Below the pieces are notes generated by a model. It did not search any database and was not told where the DNA came from. It saw only the letters and a program-made list of their open reading frames with translations. 64,000 nucleotides of DNA from Sphagnum compactum (taxonomy: Eukaryota; Bryophyta; Sphagnopsida; Sphagnales). The stretch is taken from contig OZ234497.1 of NCBI GenBank assembly GCA_965153455.1, positions 1,860,001 to 1,924,000 of the forward strand, written 5' to 3'. A program made the translations under genes and the position numbers. Below, in pieces: positions 40,073-53,300 of the stretch; the first letter of the stretch is position 1; each line of letters opens with the position of its first letter.

Positions 40073-40543
40073 CTGCAGCATGCAGCAAGCAATACACACA
40101 CACCCATAAAGCTCCATTTCCTTGTCTACCACCAACAAGCACAAGATTCACATGAATAGTTCTTGAAGCTCAAGCGGCAGATCGAGTTTGTGAGGGGACT
40201 GCATATTGCAGCGTTCTACGCATTCTACCGACAAACCCTAGGAGGAGTTTTTGGCGGCACTAGGGTGGAAGAATGGAGTGAGGAGGACAAGCGTGGAGAT
40301 CAGCTTCAGGGGCGCGTGCGTGCTTGCCTTGCGGTAGGTGTTGCCTTCCTCGTCCACGATCCAGCCAGCTTCCGCACACAGTGCCTTGAGGACTTCGTTG
40401 TTGTCGCAATGCTTGGGGAGCTTGTAGTTCCCGTACGAGCGCAAGCCCGCGAAGATCTTGGCCGCGATGGCTCGTCGACGCCGCTCCCTTCTCTTGTTGT
40501 TCTCCCTCTCCTTCCAAGTCGGTAGCCGCGTTCCTGACGTCAT
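38804..40543 (-). CDS. BZR: BES1/BZR1-family brassinosteroid transcription factor, two exons
   Basis: Plant-specific bHLH-like DNA-binding factor that acts in the nucleus downstream of the BIN2 GSK3 kinase, repressing or activating genes through BRRE/E-box sites. Exon 1 (40543-40328) encodes [20 protein letters not shown] and the rest of the BZR DNA-binding domain, ending NTYRK. Exon 2 (40072-38804) continues [10 protein letters not shown], matching the family's TYRKGCKPLP junction. The protein is about 494 residues, longer than the ~310-340 usual in angiosperms because of Ser/Ala/His/Thr-rich expansions. Several S/TxxxS/T sites ([13 protein letters not shown]) fit GSK3 phosphorylation. [11 protein letters not shown] followed by DWDAIAK (about 194-218) matches the conserved core with the 14-3-3 site. 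LELTL (473-477) is the C-terminal EAR repression motif. A Met at 40609 is also in frame, but 40543 matches the family start. The 255-nt intron uses a GC-AG pair. Confidence 0.92.
40073..40327 (-). other. BZR intron 1, GC-AG type
   Basis: 255 nt between AAG|GCAAGC and CTGCAG|GG. Position and phase (0, after TYRK) match the conserved first intron of BZR genes. GC-AG introns are a minor but functional class in plants, usually with a strong AAG|GCAAG-type donor, as here. Confidence 0.75.
40328..40543 (-). CDS. BZR: BZR exon 1 (DNA-binding domain)
   Basis: 216 nt, 72 codons. Basic region [19 protein letters not shown], then [19 protein letters not shown] and [15 protein letters not shown], all hallmark BZR sequences. 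The donor is CGCAAG|GCAAGC at 40328/40327, a GC rather than GT donor. No nearby GT would keep the frame and the conserved K-G-x-K-P junction. TGACGTCA (40542-40535) overlaps the start codon. Confidence 0.92.
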
Positions 40544-41990
40544 GATAAATTTGTAAATCCTTCTCCAGTGGAAAATTTCAGGCAACTGCAGTACTTGATG
40601 ATCGATCAAACGAGCTCTTGATCTCTAGACTTTCTCAAGCTCGCCTTCTTCGACTCTGCACATGATTCCTCCCCCCGGCTTGGCTTTGTTGGTTCTCCGC
40701 CTGATCAATCTTAGCTTCGACGGCGGGCAGTGGACGTTCGGAGACGAGTCTTCAAACTCATGGGAGTTAACCCTCGTCTCGAGAATGCTGCTGCTGTTTG
40801 CATCCCCAATTACGAGCTTCAACTTGTGATTCCTCAGGAGCCTCATCAGCTGTGCACTTCCCAAGGAGAAAAACAAAAACTCGTTGATTCAAGTGTGATC
40901 ATGAGCGTGCTGTGCGATGGAAGATGGGAAGTTATTTCTTACGACCCGTCGTGAGCAGATGCTGCTGCTGCACTCGACTGAACGGACAGTACTGGAATGA
41001 ACTGCTGCAGCAGAGACAATGTATGCGCACGGTCAAGGCGGAGACATGAGCAGGCGGTAGCTAGCTCCAACTGATTCAGAGAAATTACTAGAGAACGAAA
41101 GAGATCCCCAGTTGAAGCTGCTGCTGCTGCTGCAATTACGACAAACTTTGTCCGACACACAAGCAAAACATGAGGAAGAGTTCACAAAGCGAGCGGAGCA
41201 TGCACTACTAACTGACATGAGAGCTGCAAACCAACAAAAACCTTACGACGAGCAGCATGCAGCACTAGACAAAAATCCAGCAACAAAAGACGCAGACGAA
41301 GAAAAACAACAACTCCACAACAGCGGATAAGAGACATTAATCCGCCAGAGTTCCAACCCACTCACCCCCTGGAGTTCCGTTCTTCGGCCCTTGTCTCCCT
41401 GGAGTGTCCCAAAAAAAAAAAAAAAAAAAAGCCTCCAAATACGCCCTTCGCCCAAAAACAACAAACATTTCCAGAAACAAGGGAGTAGCGCAGCAGCAGT
41501 TTACCTTATGAGCCTGCAGATTGCGTGCGTGCACACAGATCAAAGCACGAAGGGAGAAGGCCAAAGAGACCTGAGGAGAAGAAGTGATGGCACGGCTACA
41601 GCAGCGCATGCACGCACGCACTTTCTCGAAAGCTTTGCAGAGGAAGCGAGAATCATGGGCTTCTTCTGCTGCGTTGCCATGGACGGCCGCATGCACCGAG
41701 GATGTAACGGGGAACGCATTTCGGTGCTACTTCTTCTTTAGCGTTGGGCCGCGCGCCGATGCGGAGAGAGAGGGGGGACAGTGCGAGCGCTCTCTCGCGC
41801 GCGTGTGTGCGCGTGCGGGCGTGGTGCGTGCGTGCGGGCGTGCCGGGGCTGCAGCCAAACGTCGCGGCCGCGCGTTCTCCGTATGGGAACAAGAATGCGT
41901 CAGGCGTATGTAGCGCGGGACGACGGGTGGGCCGGCCGCCCTACCTAACGGGGAAAAGAGCCGTCGACCTACCTACCTAGTTAGTAGCTA
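40544..41990 (-). promoter_or_regulatory. BZR 5' leader and GC-rich promoter region
   Basis: GC content rises sharply from about 40.5 to 42.0 kb, with CTG/CAG repeats (for example 41117-41137), CpG-rich DNA at 41.74-41.95 kb and an alternating GCGCGTGTGTGCGCGTG tract near 41797-41817. Four CGTG(T/C)G hexamers, the BRRE bound by BZR proteins, lie within 41802-41836, with another at 41524-41529. A donor-like AAG|GTAAAC on the minus strand at 41505/41504 and a pyrimidine tract with CAG (about 41400-41430) could bound a 5' UTR intron. Short open frames here look like leader or chance frames, not genes. Confidence 0.45.
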
Positions 41991-42932
41991 CTGTTTTAGG
42001 CCGGGGGGGCGAGGAACCGGGAAAAAAGGTTTAAAAAAGATACTGTCGGGCATAATACCGTCCGGGCAGCTCACCCTCCTCCTTGGGCTTGTTCCCCCAC
42101 CTGGTTTGCTTTATGGGTTTTGGGAAACCGGTTTTGGCGTGTGCCAAGAGTGGCGTTTAAGAAATGGAAGTCAATGGTCGCAAGAAGGGGGGGGGAAATA
42201 ATGACCACAGGAAATGGAAGAGAATAGTGGGGGTAACTCATAGTAGCTTCGTGCTAATAAATAGGTCTCAGGACTTAGGAGTTGAAACTTGAGGGAGTGT
42301 TGGTAAGTCTTTTGAGCAGATTTATTACTTGTCGGTAATTAAATACTAGGGGAAATATACACTGCAGACTTTATTACTATCAGCCCAGTTGGTAAGTCTC
42401 TCCAGTTTTACCCTTTTGTGTGCCCTACCTGATTGGTAAATATTCTAGACTTACCCAGTTTCCTAATCAATGCACACCTTGTTTTTTCCTTTTTTTTGGG
42501 GGAGGTCTTCCTTTACTCAAGGTTAGGTAAGCTGTTTTGAGAAGCGGAAAAGTAGGGAATAATAGAATCATTTGATAACACTGGAGTTACATATGGTGGA
42601 TTTGTTCGACTTTTTGGGGCTAACTAGCCATTTAATGTTAATTTCCCATAACAATTTTGTTTTACTTTCCCATTGCACTACCTACTTTTGAGTAAGATTT
42701 GTATACTCTTGAAACCTAATTAAATTCAATACCCATGTTCCATGCTAGGAATGTCCCTTTGGAATATTTTTAATGTCATGTTGAACTAAGAGTCCAGTTC
42801 CTGCCACCATAACAAGCATAGTCAGTCACACATGGAGGACATGCAGCAGCCTTCTAGTACAACTAGTGATGGACATTGTAAGTATGATCTTCTAAGCCTT
42901 TCTTAATCCACTACAAATTATGTGTCTAACAC

Positions 42933-43111
42933 ACAACTTTGATGTTGTGGCTTGGATTTTCTTGACCTAAAATATGTTGGTGAGATGCAAAGACAACTTT
43001 GATGTTGTCGGTTGGACTCTTTTGACAGAAAATATGTTGGTGAGGTGCAAAGACACCTTTGATGTCATGGGTTGGATTCTCTTGACCTAACATATCTTGG
43101 TGAGGTGTAAA
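42933..43111 (-). repeat. Three exact-period 60-bp tandem repeats in an open frame
   Basis: Copies at 42933, 42993 and 43053 each begin ACA(A/C)CTTTGATGT and end GGTGCAAAG-like. The 60-bp period encodes a 20-residue repeat on the minus strand (FASHQHILGQENPSHNIKV and variants) in an open frame of 91 codons at 42926-43201. I do not recognise the protein. It may be a chance frame kept open by the period of three, or a remnant of a repeat protein or polyprotein. Confidence 0.8.
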
Positions 43112-43769
43112 AGGTCTAGAAGCTTTTTGGAATCTAGAGTAAGAAAGGAAGTACTCGTGTAAGAGAGGAAGTCCATTTTGAACAAAGGCACGTGTGCACA
43201 TTTAGTATGTATCATAAAAAAAGAAAGAAATTCTAGACCTTTTTGAACAAACCATTACAATGTGAGGAAACCCTTCACTTTTTCTCTACCATTGTAAAGT
43301 GTGTGTTTTGAGACATAAGAAAATGTGCTCATTCAAGAACTTTGCAATTAAAAAGTGCAAAATTTCCATATTCAGACACTGATATTTGGTAACGGCTTAC
43401 TAGCTCAACCACGATGGGACAATCCAGTCAAATCCTTTCTAACACCATCTACAACCATTATCCCATATATATATGAAAAAACATGTTAATATACAAGGAA
43501 TGCTAAAATATCCTGGTGGCACCCCAGCAAATACCCCGGTATTGATTTCACCCCTAAGAAAGATTCCATGCCGCAAAGAAGGGTTCCGTCCTTTAAATCT
43601 CTGGTTACTATTTAACTCCAGTCTTTACACCAATAAAAGACTTTTGTGACCCATTCTTATGTATTTACTGCTCAAGATGAAAAGTTTCTTGAGTAGAAGG
43701 ATAACCTGTTATGGGCATTTCTGTTCCATTGTAGGGAAGAGTTGTGCACGATGGAGAAGAACCAGTGTG

Positions 43770-44340
43770 CGGTTATTTGAATTTATAAAGAACCACCAGT
43801 TCTGGTTTTTAAATTATTTCAGAATCAGACAACCTTCAGTTTCGATTCTTTGAAAAGATCAGAATCAACCAACCTCCACTGGTTTTGGTTCTGGTTATTT
43901 CACAACCCTAAAAGGACTGGTGGCTTTCATGAATGAACCAACAAACAATGACCTAGCAATTTTATGGCAGGTTATTCGACTTTTTTCAAAAAAATTGAAA
44001 ACTGTAGTTATATATACCAGAACCAGGTCTTTATTTTATTGAGAACCACAGTTGTGAATCCTAAGAACTACCCTGATAACTGCCCAACACCGACAAGAAC
44101 CTCTTGTTTTTGCAAAACTAGGGCCCAAATGCGAGGAAGGATAGTATCTCAACACAATGGAGTAAAGGGCAATGATGTGCCTCCTTGCGCCAAAATTGTT
44201 AAGAATAACCTCCAGTTGCAAGTTTTTGAAAGTTTTCAAAGAACAGGCAGGTTTCATGAAAGAGTCAGCCAAGAATTGGGTGGTTGAGGGTAGGTTCTTT
44301 GATTTATTGTTTTAAAACATCAAATCAGGGATCCATAAGC
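43770..44340. repeat. Dispersed repeat C, longest copy
   Basis: Blocks include AAGAACCACCAGTTCTGG, TTTCAGAATCAGACAACC, CTTTCATGAATGAACC, GCAATTTTATGGCAGGTTAT and AGAACCACAGTTGTGAATCC. It is matched in order by parts of 35.83-35.99 and 58.85-59.05 kb. A short open frame (43964-44287) crosses it but shows nothing recognisable. Confidence 0.5.
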
Positions 44341-47300
44341 CTTTATAGTTGGCTATAAATTTTGATCTTGATACCCATGTATACCTGTATTTTAATTTGG
44401 TGGAAAACTTTGTACCCATGCAATCTCTAGCATTGGGGAGTGTGTAATATGTACATGGAATTGCACCTGATTTTGGAAAGGGACTTGAAGGTTTAAAATT
44501 TGAAATAATTAGGCTCAAACCTTGACCTTGAGAACCTCAATATAAATTTAACAATGCCAAAATGAATATCAAAGTTCTCTTTGAAAAGGAAGATCCACAC
44601 AACACTGGTCAAAACCACTATTTTGTTGGGGTTCATGGTTCAAACTCGACTAATAAACATGCATTTGTTGACAATGCGTTCATTTGGTCATTCAACTTGT
44701 AGACCAATAAGATTTTGAACATCTTAGTTTCATGTGACAAGTGTGACCCAACTCTCTTTCTGTTTCATTAGAACTAGTGTGGCCTGTGCCGTTGGCCCAC
44801 GTGTGAACCCATTACAGAATAGGGAAACTCAACATGTGAACATTGTTTTGCAACACCTGTATCGATTTTTGAATAGCCAAATATGAAAGGAAATCATGCT
44901 TGAATTGAACGGTAAGCCTTCAAGTGTTACTGCATCTTCAACTGAATTTTCCTTCCAAAACCTGGTGTTTTAGAACTTATTTGAATTTTCAGTGGCAAAA
45001 ATCACTTTAAAATCAACATCTGCCACAATTTGAATCCAAATCTAAACCAAATAAATTCCATTAAATCCTGATCATCAAGATCTTTCCAACAACACCAAAA
45101 GCACATTCCAATTCCTCTGAAACTTTCAGCTACAATTTAATTTAATTTTCAGTGAAAAAATCATTCAATATTCAAGAACTTTTACATTGCAATTCCAAAC
45201 ACCATGAAACCAAGCTGATGCACCCCTCCTCATCGAGAACTTTCCAAAGAGACCATGAACGCAATCTGAAGCATCCCAGTTCGATAAGTACAACAAAACA
45301 AACAAACTACCTTCCTTCATAGATAGATCCTTCAACTTTTTAGACAATTGGAACCAAAATTAGTTTTTCAACTCTTCTCAGGTATGTGTTAGGCAGAGGA
45401 AATTGATGATACACTATCAAGACATCTCTGCCAAAACCTCTTTGAGACTAAATGAACTTAAGGGGGTTATATGGGTGCCCATCTGATGGGGTTTTCCTTT
45501 CTCAAATTCCTCAAGTAGGTCCAGTGGCAAGGATCCCAGCATTAACTAGCGTAAAATGCCGATTGTCCTAGGTGGCCTGTTGCATTTTTACAAAAGTGTT
45601 GTCACAAATGGTGACCTAGGAAGTGCCAAGGTCCAGATGGGGCTAATTAAATTACTTTTATTTCAAAAAATGGCGAAAATTCCTAAACATCACAAATTTA
45701 TCTTCTTGTTTTTCTGTTTTTTTAAAAAAAATCGCCAAGTTGCTAAAATTTGTGAAAACAAAAACACTGGTGCCCTTTATCAATTCAATTCTAGTTCTTA
45801 TTATTTTGAGTTGGGAAGGGTGGTTCTAGTTGTAGAGGTTTCTTGGGGCGCAGGCGCAAGGGCAGGGGGCTTTATTGGAGGCAGAACCATGTGAACACAG
45901 CAGCCATAACCACACTAGTGTGCATGTGCATGGCCACTAAAGATCTAGAGACCGGAAAGAGGGGAACTTTAGCACCCACTTTACACTACTGCCAAAGTGC
46001 CGGCCCAATGGAACATTCCTATTGCTCAAAGGCTCAGAATTGGGCCCATTGTCTTTGCACTAAGGCCCAAGCCCAAGAACCCAAGAATGATTTGCTTGAC
46101 AAGGCTTTATTTTCAGATCACATTTTCTTGGTTCCGCTTATCAAACAAGAACCTTCATACAATAATAACCCAACTTTTTGAGCTTCTCCTAAGAAATTGT
46201 GTCACGAATTTATTCATTAATTTTTCAATTATAGCCCTTGGATGGAATGTTTCTTTCATAATGTGAAAGGAAGGGGAGGAAGAGGTCACAAGGAGAACAT
46301 CCCCACCTTTCAATAGACCTAGTGTAGCTTGTGCTGTTGACCATATTTTCGAATGTTGATTGAATTTTGAAAGGGGGAATGGTACATGTTTTCTTTAGCC
46401 TAACTTTGAAATCCAATTTTGATTAAAATTTCAGTTCTTTTATTGGATTTTCAATGACAAAAAAAACTCAAAACTCAATATATTATGCATTTTAGGTCAA
46501 AAGTTATGAAGTCGCCTCCATGAAACCTTTCACACGAAGTGCTTTCCAATAATATCAAGAGCATGCCTCAATTTCCTTGAAATTTTTGTTTTAACCTTGG
46601 CAGGTTCTTGTGACCCAAACCTGAACTGGCAACTCCTTGCTAGATGGAACCAAGATTAGGACTGGATCATGGGACTAGCCTTTTGCAATACATGGAACCA
46701 AACTTAAAGCCGTGAATATATATATTTCAAAACATGAGGTTCTTTAAGTAGGAAAGCTGATTTTTTTCTCAAAAGTTAGCAAGTAGGCTGAATTTTGTAA
46801 ATAGATATTCTAATTTGCTATAAAACTTGCTACCTTCACAAATCCAAATTTGAATTGTTGTAAAATTCAATACCTATACAATTTTAAAGCTTGGATAATG
46901 GGTTATATGTACATGAAATCAAACCCTATTTTTGAAGCAAGCCCAAAGGTTCTTGAATTTGAAAAATAGTGCCAAAATTGGAACTATAGGTTTTGAAATT
47001 TGAAGAACAAACCTCAAACCTGGACCCAAAGAACCAGGATCAAAGGTTCTTTGAAAAAAGAAAAACCATAAAACGCTAGTATACAATCCTCACCAATGAA
47101 AATGTCCTCACCTTTCACAAGTGGAAGGCTGGATAGGATGACAACAGAAAAGGAGAGGATCCCTTCTTGAACCTATTGGTTTTACACAACTCCCTTAACT
47201 TTACATGACTTGCCCTTGGGCTAGCAAATTTTACTTAAATATGGGCTAAAATTTTGATAGAAGAAGTCACCATGAGCTAGTTATGAGCCTTGAGGGGTTA

Positions 47301-50300
47301 GAGATTTCTTGGGCTTTGGGCTTACTGTCAAGTTGCTTAACTTATTTACCTATCTAGTATGGCCACAAGGAGTGTTTAGGGCTGACAACTAACATCATTC
47401 AAACACCAACAAAGTGCCATAAATCAAAATATCATAATTTCTAACATTGCAATTACCAATTACCAATTAACATTTCCACACTTGATGCAAATTAGTAAAT
47501 AACATTGAGTTTTTTTAAGAGTTTGACATCCATCCACACCTGCAAAGTAATCTTTCACTTTGTTTGAAAGAGAGAAAAAGAAATAAGGATAGAAGGATGC
47601 ATGCTAAACATTGAGTTGATTTGTCATTTTGTGAGACTTTAATTAACACCAATTTTTTACTTTAAATTCTATTTTATGTCCCTTAAGATTTAATATTATT
47701 TAAAATTTAACATTATTTAACATTTTAGTTGTGAATTTTGATTAATTTTAACATCCTTAACAATGGTCTAGCACTAAAATTAGTATAAAGCGTGACCATA
47801 TTTTTAAAGTTGATTAGGCATCTAAATTAAATACTAATATCCCTTCCATTGGTCTCATCTCACATTTTTTTGGCAAAAAGTGGACCATCTTCATTGTTTA
47901 CATGTCATCATACTACATTTGTGCCTAACCCTATCCAAAGTATAGAGTTGCACTAAGAGAACATACAGAACAAAACTCCAAAGTCATTCCATTGGAATAA
48001 GCCCCCTTAGCATGGAAAAGCCAAATCTCATTCAGACTAAATTGTGTTCTAACAAAAAAATTTGTTCTACAAACATTTAAACATTATGTCATAACTATTC
48101 AACAAATATAACTATCTTTGGATGGCATTTTGGGTGTGAAAAAAAATTCCATTCCTTTGAACATTAATGGTTTAGAATCTCTTTAGCAGTGAACCTTCAG
48201 ATTTTCATTTCTTTTCTTCAAGTAAAAGTGGGGAGAAAAATTAAGAATTTTGAGGTTAGATTGGGGTTTAACCTTATAGTCTTGAAAGGCTTCAACATTT
48301 GTTCTGGTGGCTTAAATAGTTGATGTGGTGATTACATTTAAAATATTTGAACATGTTTGTGGGTTATAATGAAGGTCAATCCCCTAATTGTGTATCTTTA
48401 GAAGACAAACATATAAGGGGCCCAAAATTGCACATTCAAGAATGATCATCCAACTTTACATTGCAACAAATGAAAAGCAATCCACCATTTAGATTATAAC
48501 ATATAATTAGAAATAAAAGGAGACTAAAGTATGGACAAGTTTGAATGTTGACCTTATTAGATTCATGATACAATCCAATGTTCATTTTTCAACTTTATTT
48601 TTAAATTCAATAATGTTTTTGTGTTGAACTGTATCCTTTGATTTATTGTGATTTAGATTTTCTTGATATGTTGCTTCATCCAAGGAACGATAACTCCCTA
48701 TCCATTCATTTTGCTCACAATTGCCTAACTTCAAAACAAATGTAATCATGTTTAACATTGTAGGGTTTGGTTATTGTCACAACTCATTAGCTAGCTCAAA
48801 ATGACAAAATGTACTTTGAGTTATTATTATTTTGTTATCATATGCTCGAGTGAAACTTATTGTGCATTCATAAAGGTGGAGAGTTGCATGGTTTGTTAGC
48901 AATTTTACATGTTTACAATGTTGATATGCAAGTTACAATGTGGAGGGGTACATTTACAATAAAGGTATCACAATAAAAACCAATAAAAATGCAGGTCTAA
49001 TAGTGTTATCCTTTTTTTTAATCCCATGGTGGTCCATGTAAACACAACTTTTTTGGGTAAATAATGGAGATGTTTGGTTAATCTTATCGTCAATTTGTGT
49101 TATAATTGGTGGTCAAGATGATTTAAAAAGTTTTGACATGTCTCAACCAATTTAATAAACATGTTAAGACTTAAAGGATTTCAAGACTCCATGTCATTTC
49201 TAGTTTAATATTGTCATTTTCTAAGTGCCAAGAGCCTATTCAAAAATTTAAATATGGATTATTATATGTGTATACACATGTGCTTGACTTCCTTCCAAAC
49301 ATTTGGAAATTAATTAAAGTTTTAAAAAATGAATATAAATTTCTATCTCTTTGCAGCCCCAAAACCTAAAATTTTCAAGGTTCTAGCATCACTAAATTTG
49401 TGAAAATTAGGGTTTTAATCTTCTTTTTTTTGTCACCACATAAATGTGTTTATTTATTTGTAGTTCAAATATGAAGATATTTGAAAGGGTATTGTTATTC
49501 TTTTAATAAAAGTCAGCATTAAATTAAAGACACATAAAGACATTTTTGAACATTAAAATTATGATTCTTCTTAACCATAATGATTTTCATGTAAATATTC
49601 ACTTAATGACTAAAAGGTTTTAATTATGCATTATGATATTCATAATGATTACCTGAAGTTGAGGTTCATAATGATATTGGAGTGAGTCCATCCTTCTAGT
49701 GATCATGCGTATAAATTATATGCCTTGATGAGATTTGGAACAAAGATGGAACATATAATTAGAAATCAAAATATGGCTGGTTTTAATTTCAATTTGGATG
49801 TGTTGCTTTCATACTTGTTTTTCATTTAGTTTAATGAAAGTACTAAAGTATAATTGATTAAATGTTTTGTTAAACATAAACACTTTGAGTGGATTTTGAA
49901 TACATATCTGTTTGGCAATGAAGAAAATTATTTCCCAAAATTTGGTCCATTGTTTGTTGCTACAATAGAAGTTGCATATTAAAGACTTGTTCAATTTTTT
50001 GTTTTGCTTTGCCATTTTGCCTTTTGGACCATTAGTCTTTTATGCTTTGATTCGTTGTAAAAATGAAATGTGTGAAATAAATAATGTACGTGCATTGTAT
50101 ATGACATGTGATTTTGGTGGTGTTGTCAAACTAAAGTTCATTTTGTTAAGAAATATGTTTGGGTTATCTCCTAAGGGCAGTTACTTCCAAAATATAAGGT
50201 GCAACTTAATGAAGTATATATATAATTCACTTCAATGTAAATATAGTGCCAAGAATTGGACTATGAGATTGTGTTTAAAATATTCTCAATTTTAATAAAA

Positions 50301-53300
50301 TATTATTATAATGTTTATTATTTCATAGCATACAAAAATACCCCATTTTTCTCATGTACTAATGTTGTGAACATCAAACTTAATTGAGCTAAGGTTGGGT
50401 TTGGTTGCTGATCAATGTTTATCCTGGATCAATTATCATTTGGAAAATGTTACTCAAGGGAATGATATTGTTTAAAATATTTCATGTTGAAGAACTTTGT
50501 AGTGTCATTGTAAGATGGTATGGTGTGATTTCCAATTGCTTCAAAAGATTTTAATGTGTCAAGGGTTATGACAAACTACACCAGAACATAGTTAAACTTG
50601 AACCCAACTTTTCATCAAAAAATGATCTTGAACAAGGACATGAATATAAGAAAATTATTAAACATAAATTATATCTATAACATGAAAGACATGGAACATT
50701 TTAATGAGGTGAACAAGATTAAAGAGCATGTGTGTACCTCAAAGTGGGGCTGAGAAACTAATGGTAATTGACTTGAAACTATTTTTATTTGCACATTACA
50801 AAACTAGCTCAAGGAAGTCTAAGGCCCACCATCCATAGAACTTTCTTGAACATTTTCTTGAATATGCATATGGATTTAAAATGGATGTTCACCTAGACGA
50901 ACTTCATCCATGTTATCAATGATAAGGACATTCAAGCTTAAACTTCACCATGAATGACAAGCTAAGCTACATGAAATTATCATATTCTTCATAAATGATC
51001 CAAAAAGTTCAAAAATCTTGATATATGTCTTGTGATCTATGTTGGCATTGGTTTTGGATATAATTTATGACAATTGTTGGTTGGTCACAATTGGGAGGTT
51101 TATGAAATCTATGTCTCTTGGTTACCAAGTGCTAATGTGTATGAACTTCAAGCCAGTAGATGTTGATGGTGTGTGAAGGTTTCAGTAAACAAGTCATAAT
51201 GGCTTGATCATTCATTGATCTTATCTTTAAATTTGTAATTCATTTATATGTGATTTAAAAAATTTATATGATGGATATATTTTTTAAGCAATTCACAATT
51301 GTGTTAGATTTTAAAGTTTGTTTTGTCTTTTATGGCTTGGACTTTTGCTTTGGTATACAACCAATGCATGCAAGTTTTCTGCAATCCATAATGTATGCAC
51401 AAATCTCATATTGGCTTCTCAACTCTAGAGCACACAAGAGATGCAATTGACCCATAAATTGCAATTTCATGAACCATTAGGACTTGTTTTAGTGGAACTT
51501 GGGGACAAGGTACTTTGATATCAAAACAACAGAAATTCTCAAAAAATTGGCAGTTTAAGAAAATAATCTAATTAGTGCCAAATCCTATCAAGTACATACT
51601 CTGGTATGTATACGAAGGGAAGGAGAAGAATGAGAAAGAGTTGATTATCCTCCAACATATTTTTTTCCAGGAGGCTTGAAAAGGGGTATGACTATGTATG
51701 TCAGGGACAAGGAAAGTATATAAGTAGGTGCAAAGGACTCGGACAGAAAGACATCCATATTTTTATTGTATAGATGTTGCGTCATCATGTTAGACAAAGC
51801 AAAGTGGAAGCCTCTCTTCACCTCCCCCATTGTCCAGGCTGCCAAAATCATGAAGATCTTCAATACCCACAGGCTATCCAATAAAATCTGAATGACATGC
51901 ATTTGGTTGCTGCAAGCATAGGTTTAAGTATTGCAGCAATGGATTCCTTCAGAAAAATTCTCAAGGGACCCTTGAATCACAAGCAGATAAGAAACCCACC
52001 ATCAACCTCCACTACCCTACAAAGGCATGCAGCCAGCCAGCCAGCCAGCCATAGTACTGACTTCTCATAACTGTTGGGCAACAAATATCAGGAAATCCAT
52101 TTTCAGGATTTTCAAATAATTCTGAACTCCATAACACCTCATACCTTCCCCATGTGATTGAAGAAGGGAAGGAAAGCAGGTCACGTTAGGTGAGGGATCA
52201 AGACAGTGCTGGGCGGGTATCAGGAAAACAAAAAGGTGAGAATCAACAAGTGTTTCAATTCGGTTTTCGCCTTGAATATCGCCGGGTATTACCTTTCATG
52301 ATTCTTGTTTGAAACCTGCCCCATCAGTTCTCATTGGGCTGAGAACTGGTCACTAGAAATTTGGCTTTTTATTAAAAAAATTGATACCCTATCAGGGTAT
52401 TAATGAGTAATAAGCCTAGGGGTCTATGCTAGTGAGTGGGATGTAGAGTCTAGTGTTTAGGGTAGAAGTTAGGGTTTTAAGCAATAGGTTTAGGGCTTGA
52501 AGGTGAAAGTGGTGTCACAAAACCATTGTTTGCAGAGAGGCTTCTTTTCCATGATTCCCTCCTTCACTCCTCTTCATTTATCATTTTTCATTTTTTTTGT
52601 GCTTTGTGTGGTTTCTTTTTTGTTTATAGGTTCATGGAGCAATGTTGGTTTGTGATTTGCTTTTCTTTTTTGTTTTCTTGCTCAATTATATTGTGTAACA
52701 AAAAAAAGAATGGGATAACTAAGCAAGTTTTATTGGTGTAATCCTGTCATCTAGAATCACGGAAGTGTAAAGCAATAAGATGCAATAGAGATTGTAATAT
52801 AACAATGATTACACACTTGCAAACTATTCTATCAAATCTAAATTATGGGTTGTAAGGGATCAACACATTGACTTCCCTCTCATTGAATCCACTGGTTATT
52901 TATGGTAGTTCAATAGTTACAACACCCTTTACCAAACCCTAACACATTTATCTTTCACAAAAATAATTGAAACACATGTCACACAAAAGATCATGATTTT
53001 GAACAATACAAATGATTCAACACAGTTCTACATAAAACATAATTTAAGTTTTCTAGACCTCAAGATATTAACCGCCACAACAAAATAATGAAACAAAATT
53101 CACACACCGGCACATGGAGTTGGACAAAGAAGAAACAAGGATTTAGTCAAACCAACAACATTTTACATTGCTCACCAAATCACTTTCAAAAACCACATTT
53201 CCCTTTAGAAGTCCCATAATAATGAATATTTTATCCTACTTAGATTGGACCATTATTCACCCACATGACTATAAATAACTTTCTGTCACATGATTTGCTC

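Noticed and set aside
40260-40517. Second minus-strand frame over BZR exon 1
   Set aside because: Out-of-frame shadow of the conserved DNA-binding domain.
41411-41430. Processed-retroposon poly(A) tail
   Set aside because: A 20-bp A run alone, without a recognisable source sequence or target duplication; it could be an intron pyrimidine tract on the other strand.
41337-41696. 119-codon minus-strand frame upstream of BZR
   Set aside because: Lies in the presumed leader and crosses a poly-T tract; at most an upstream frame or chance.
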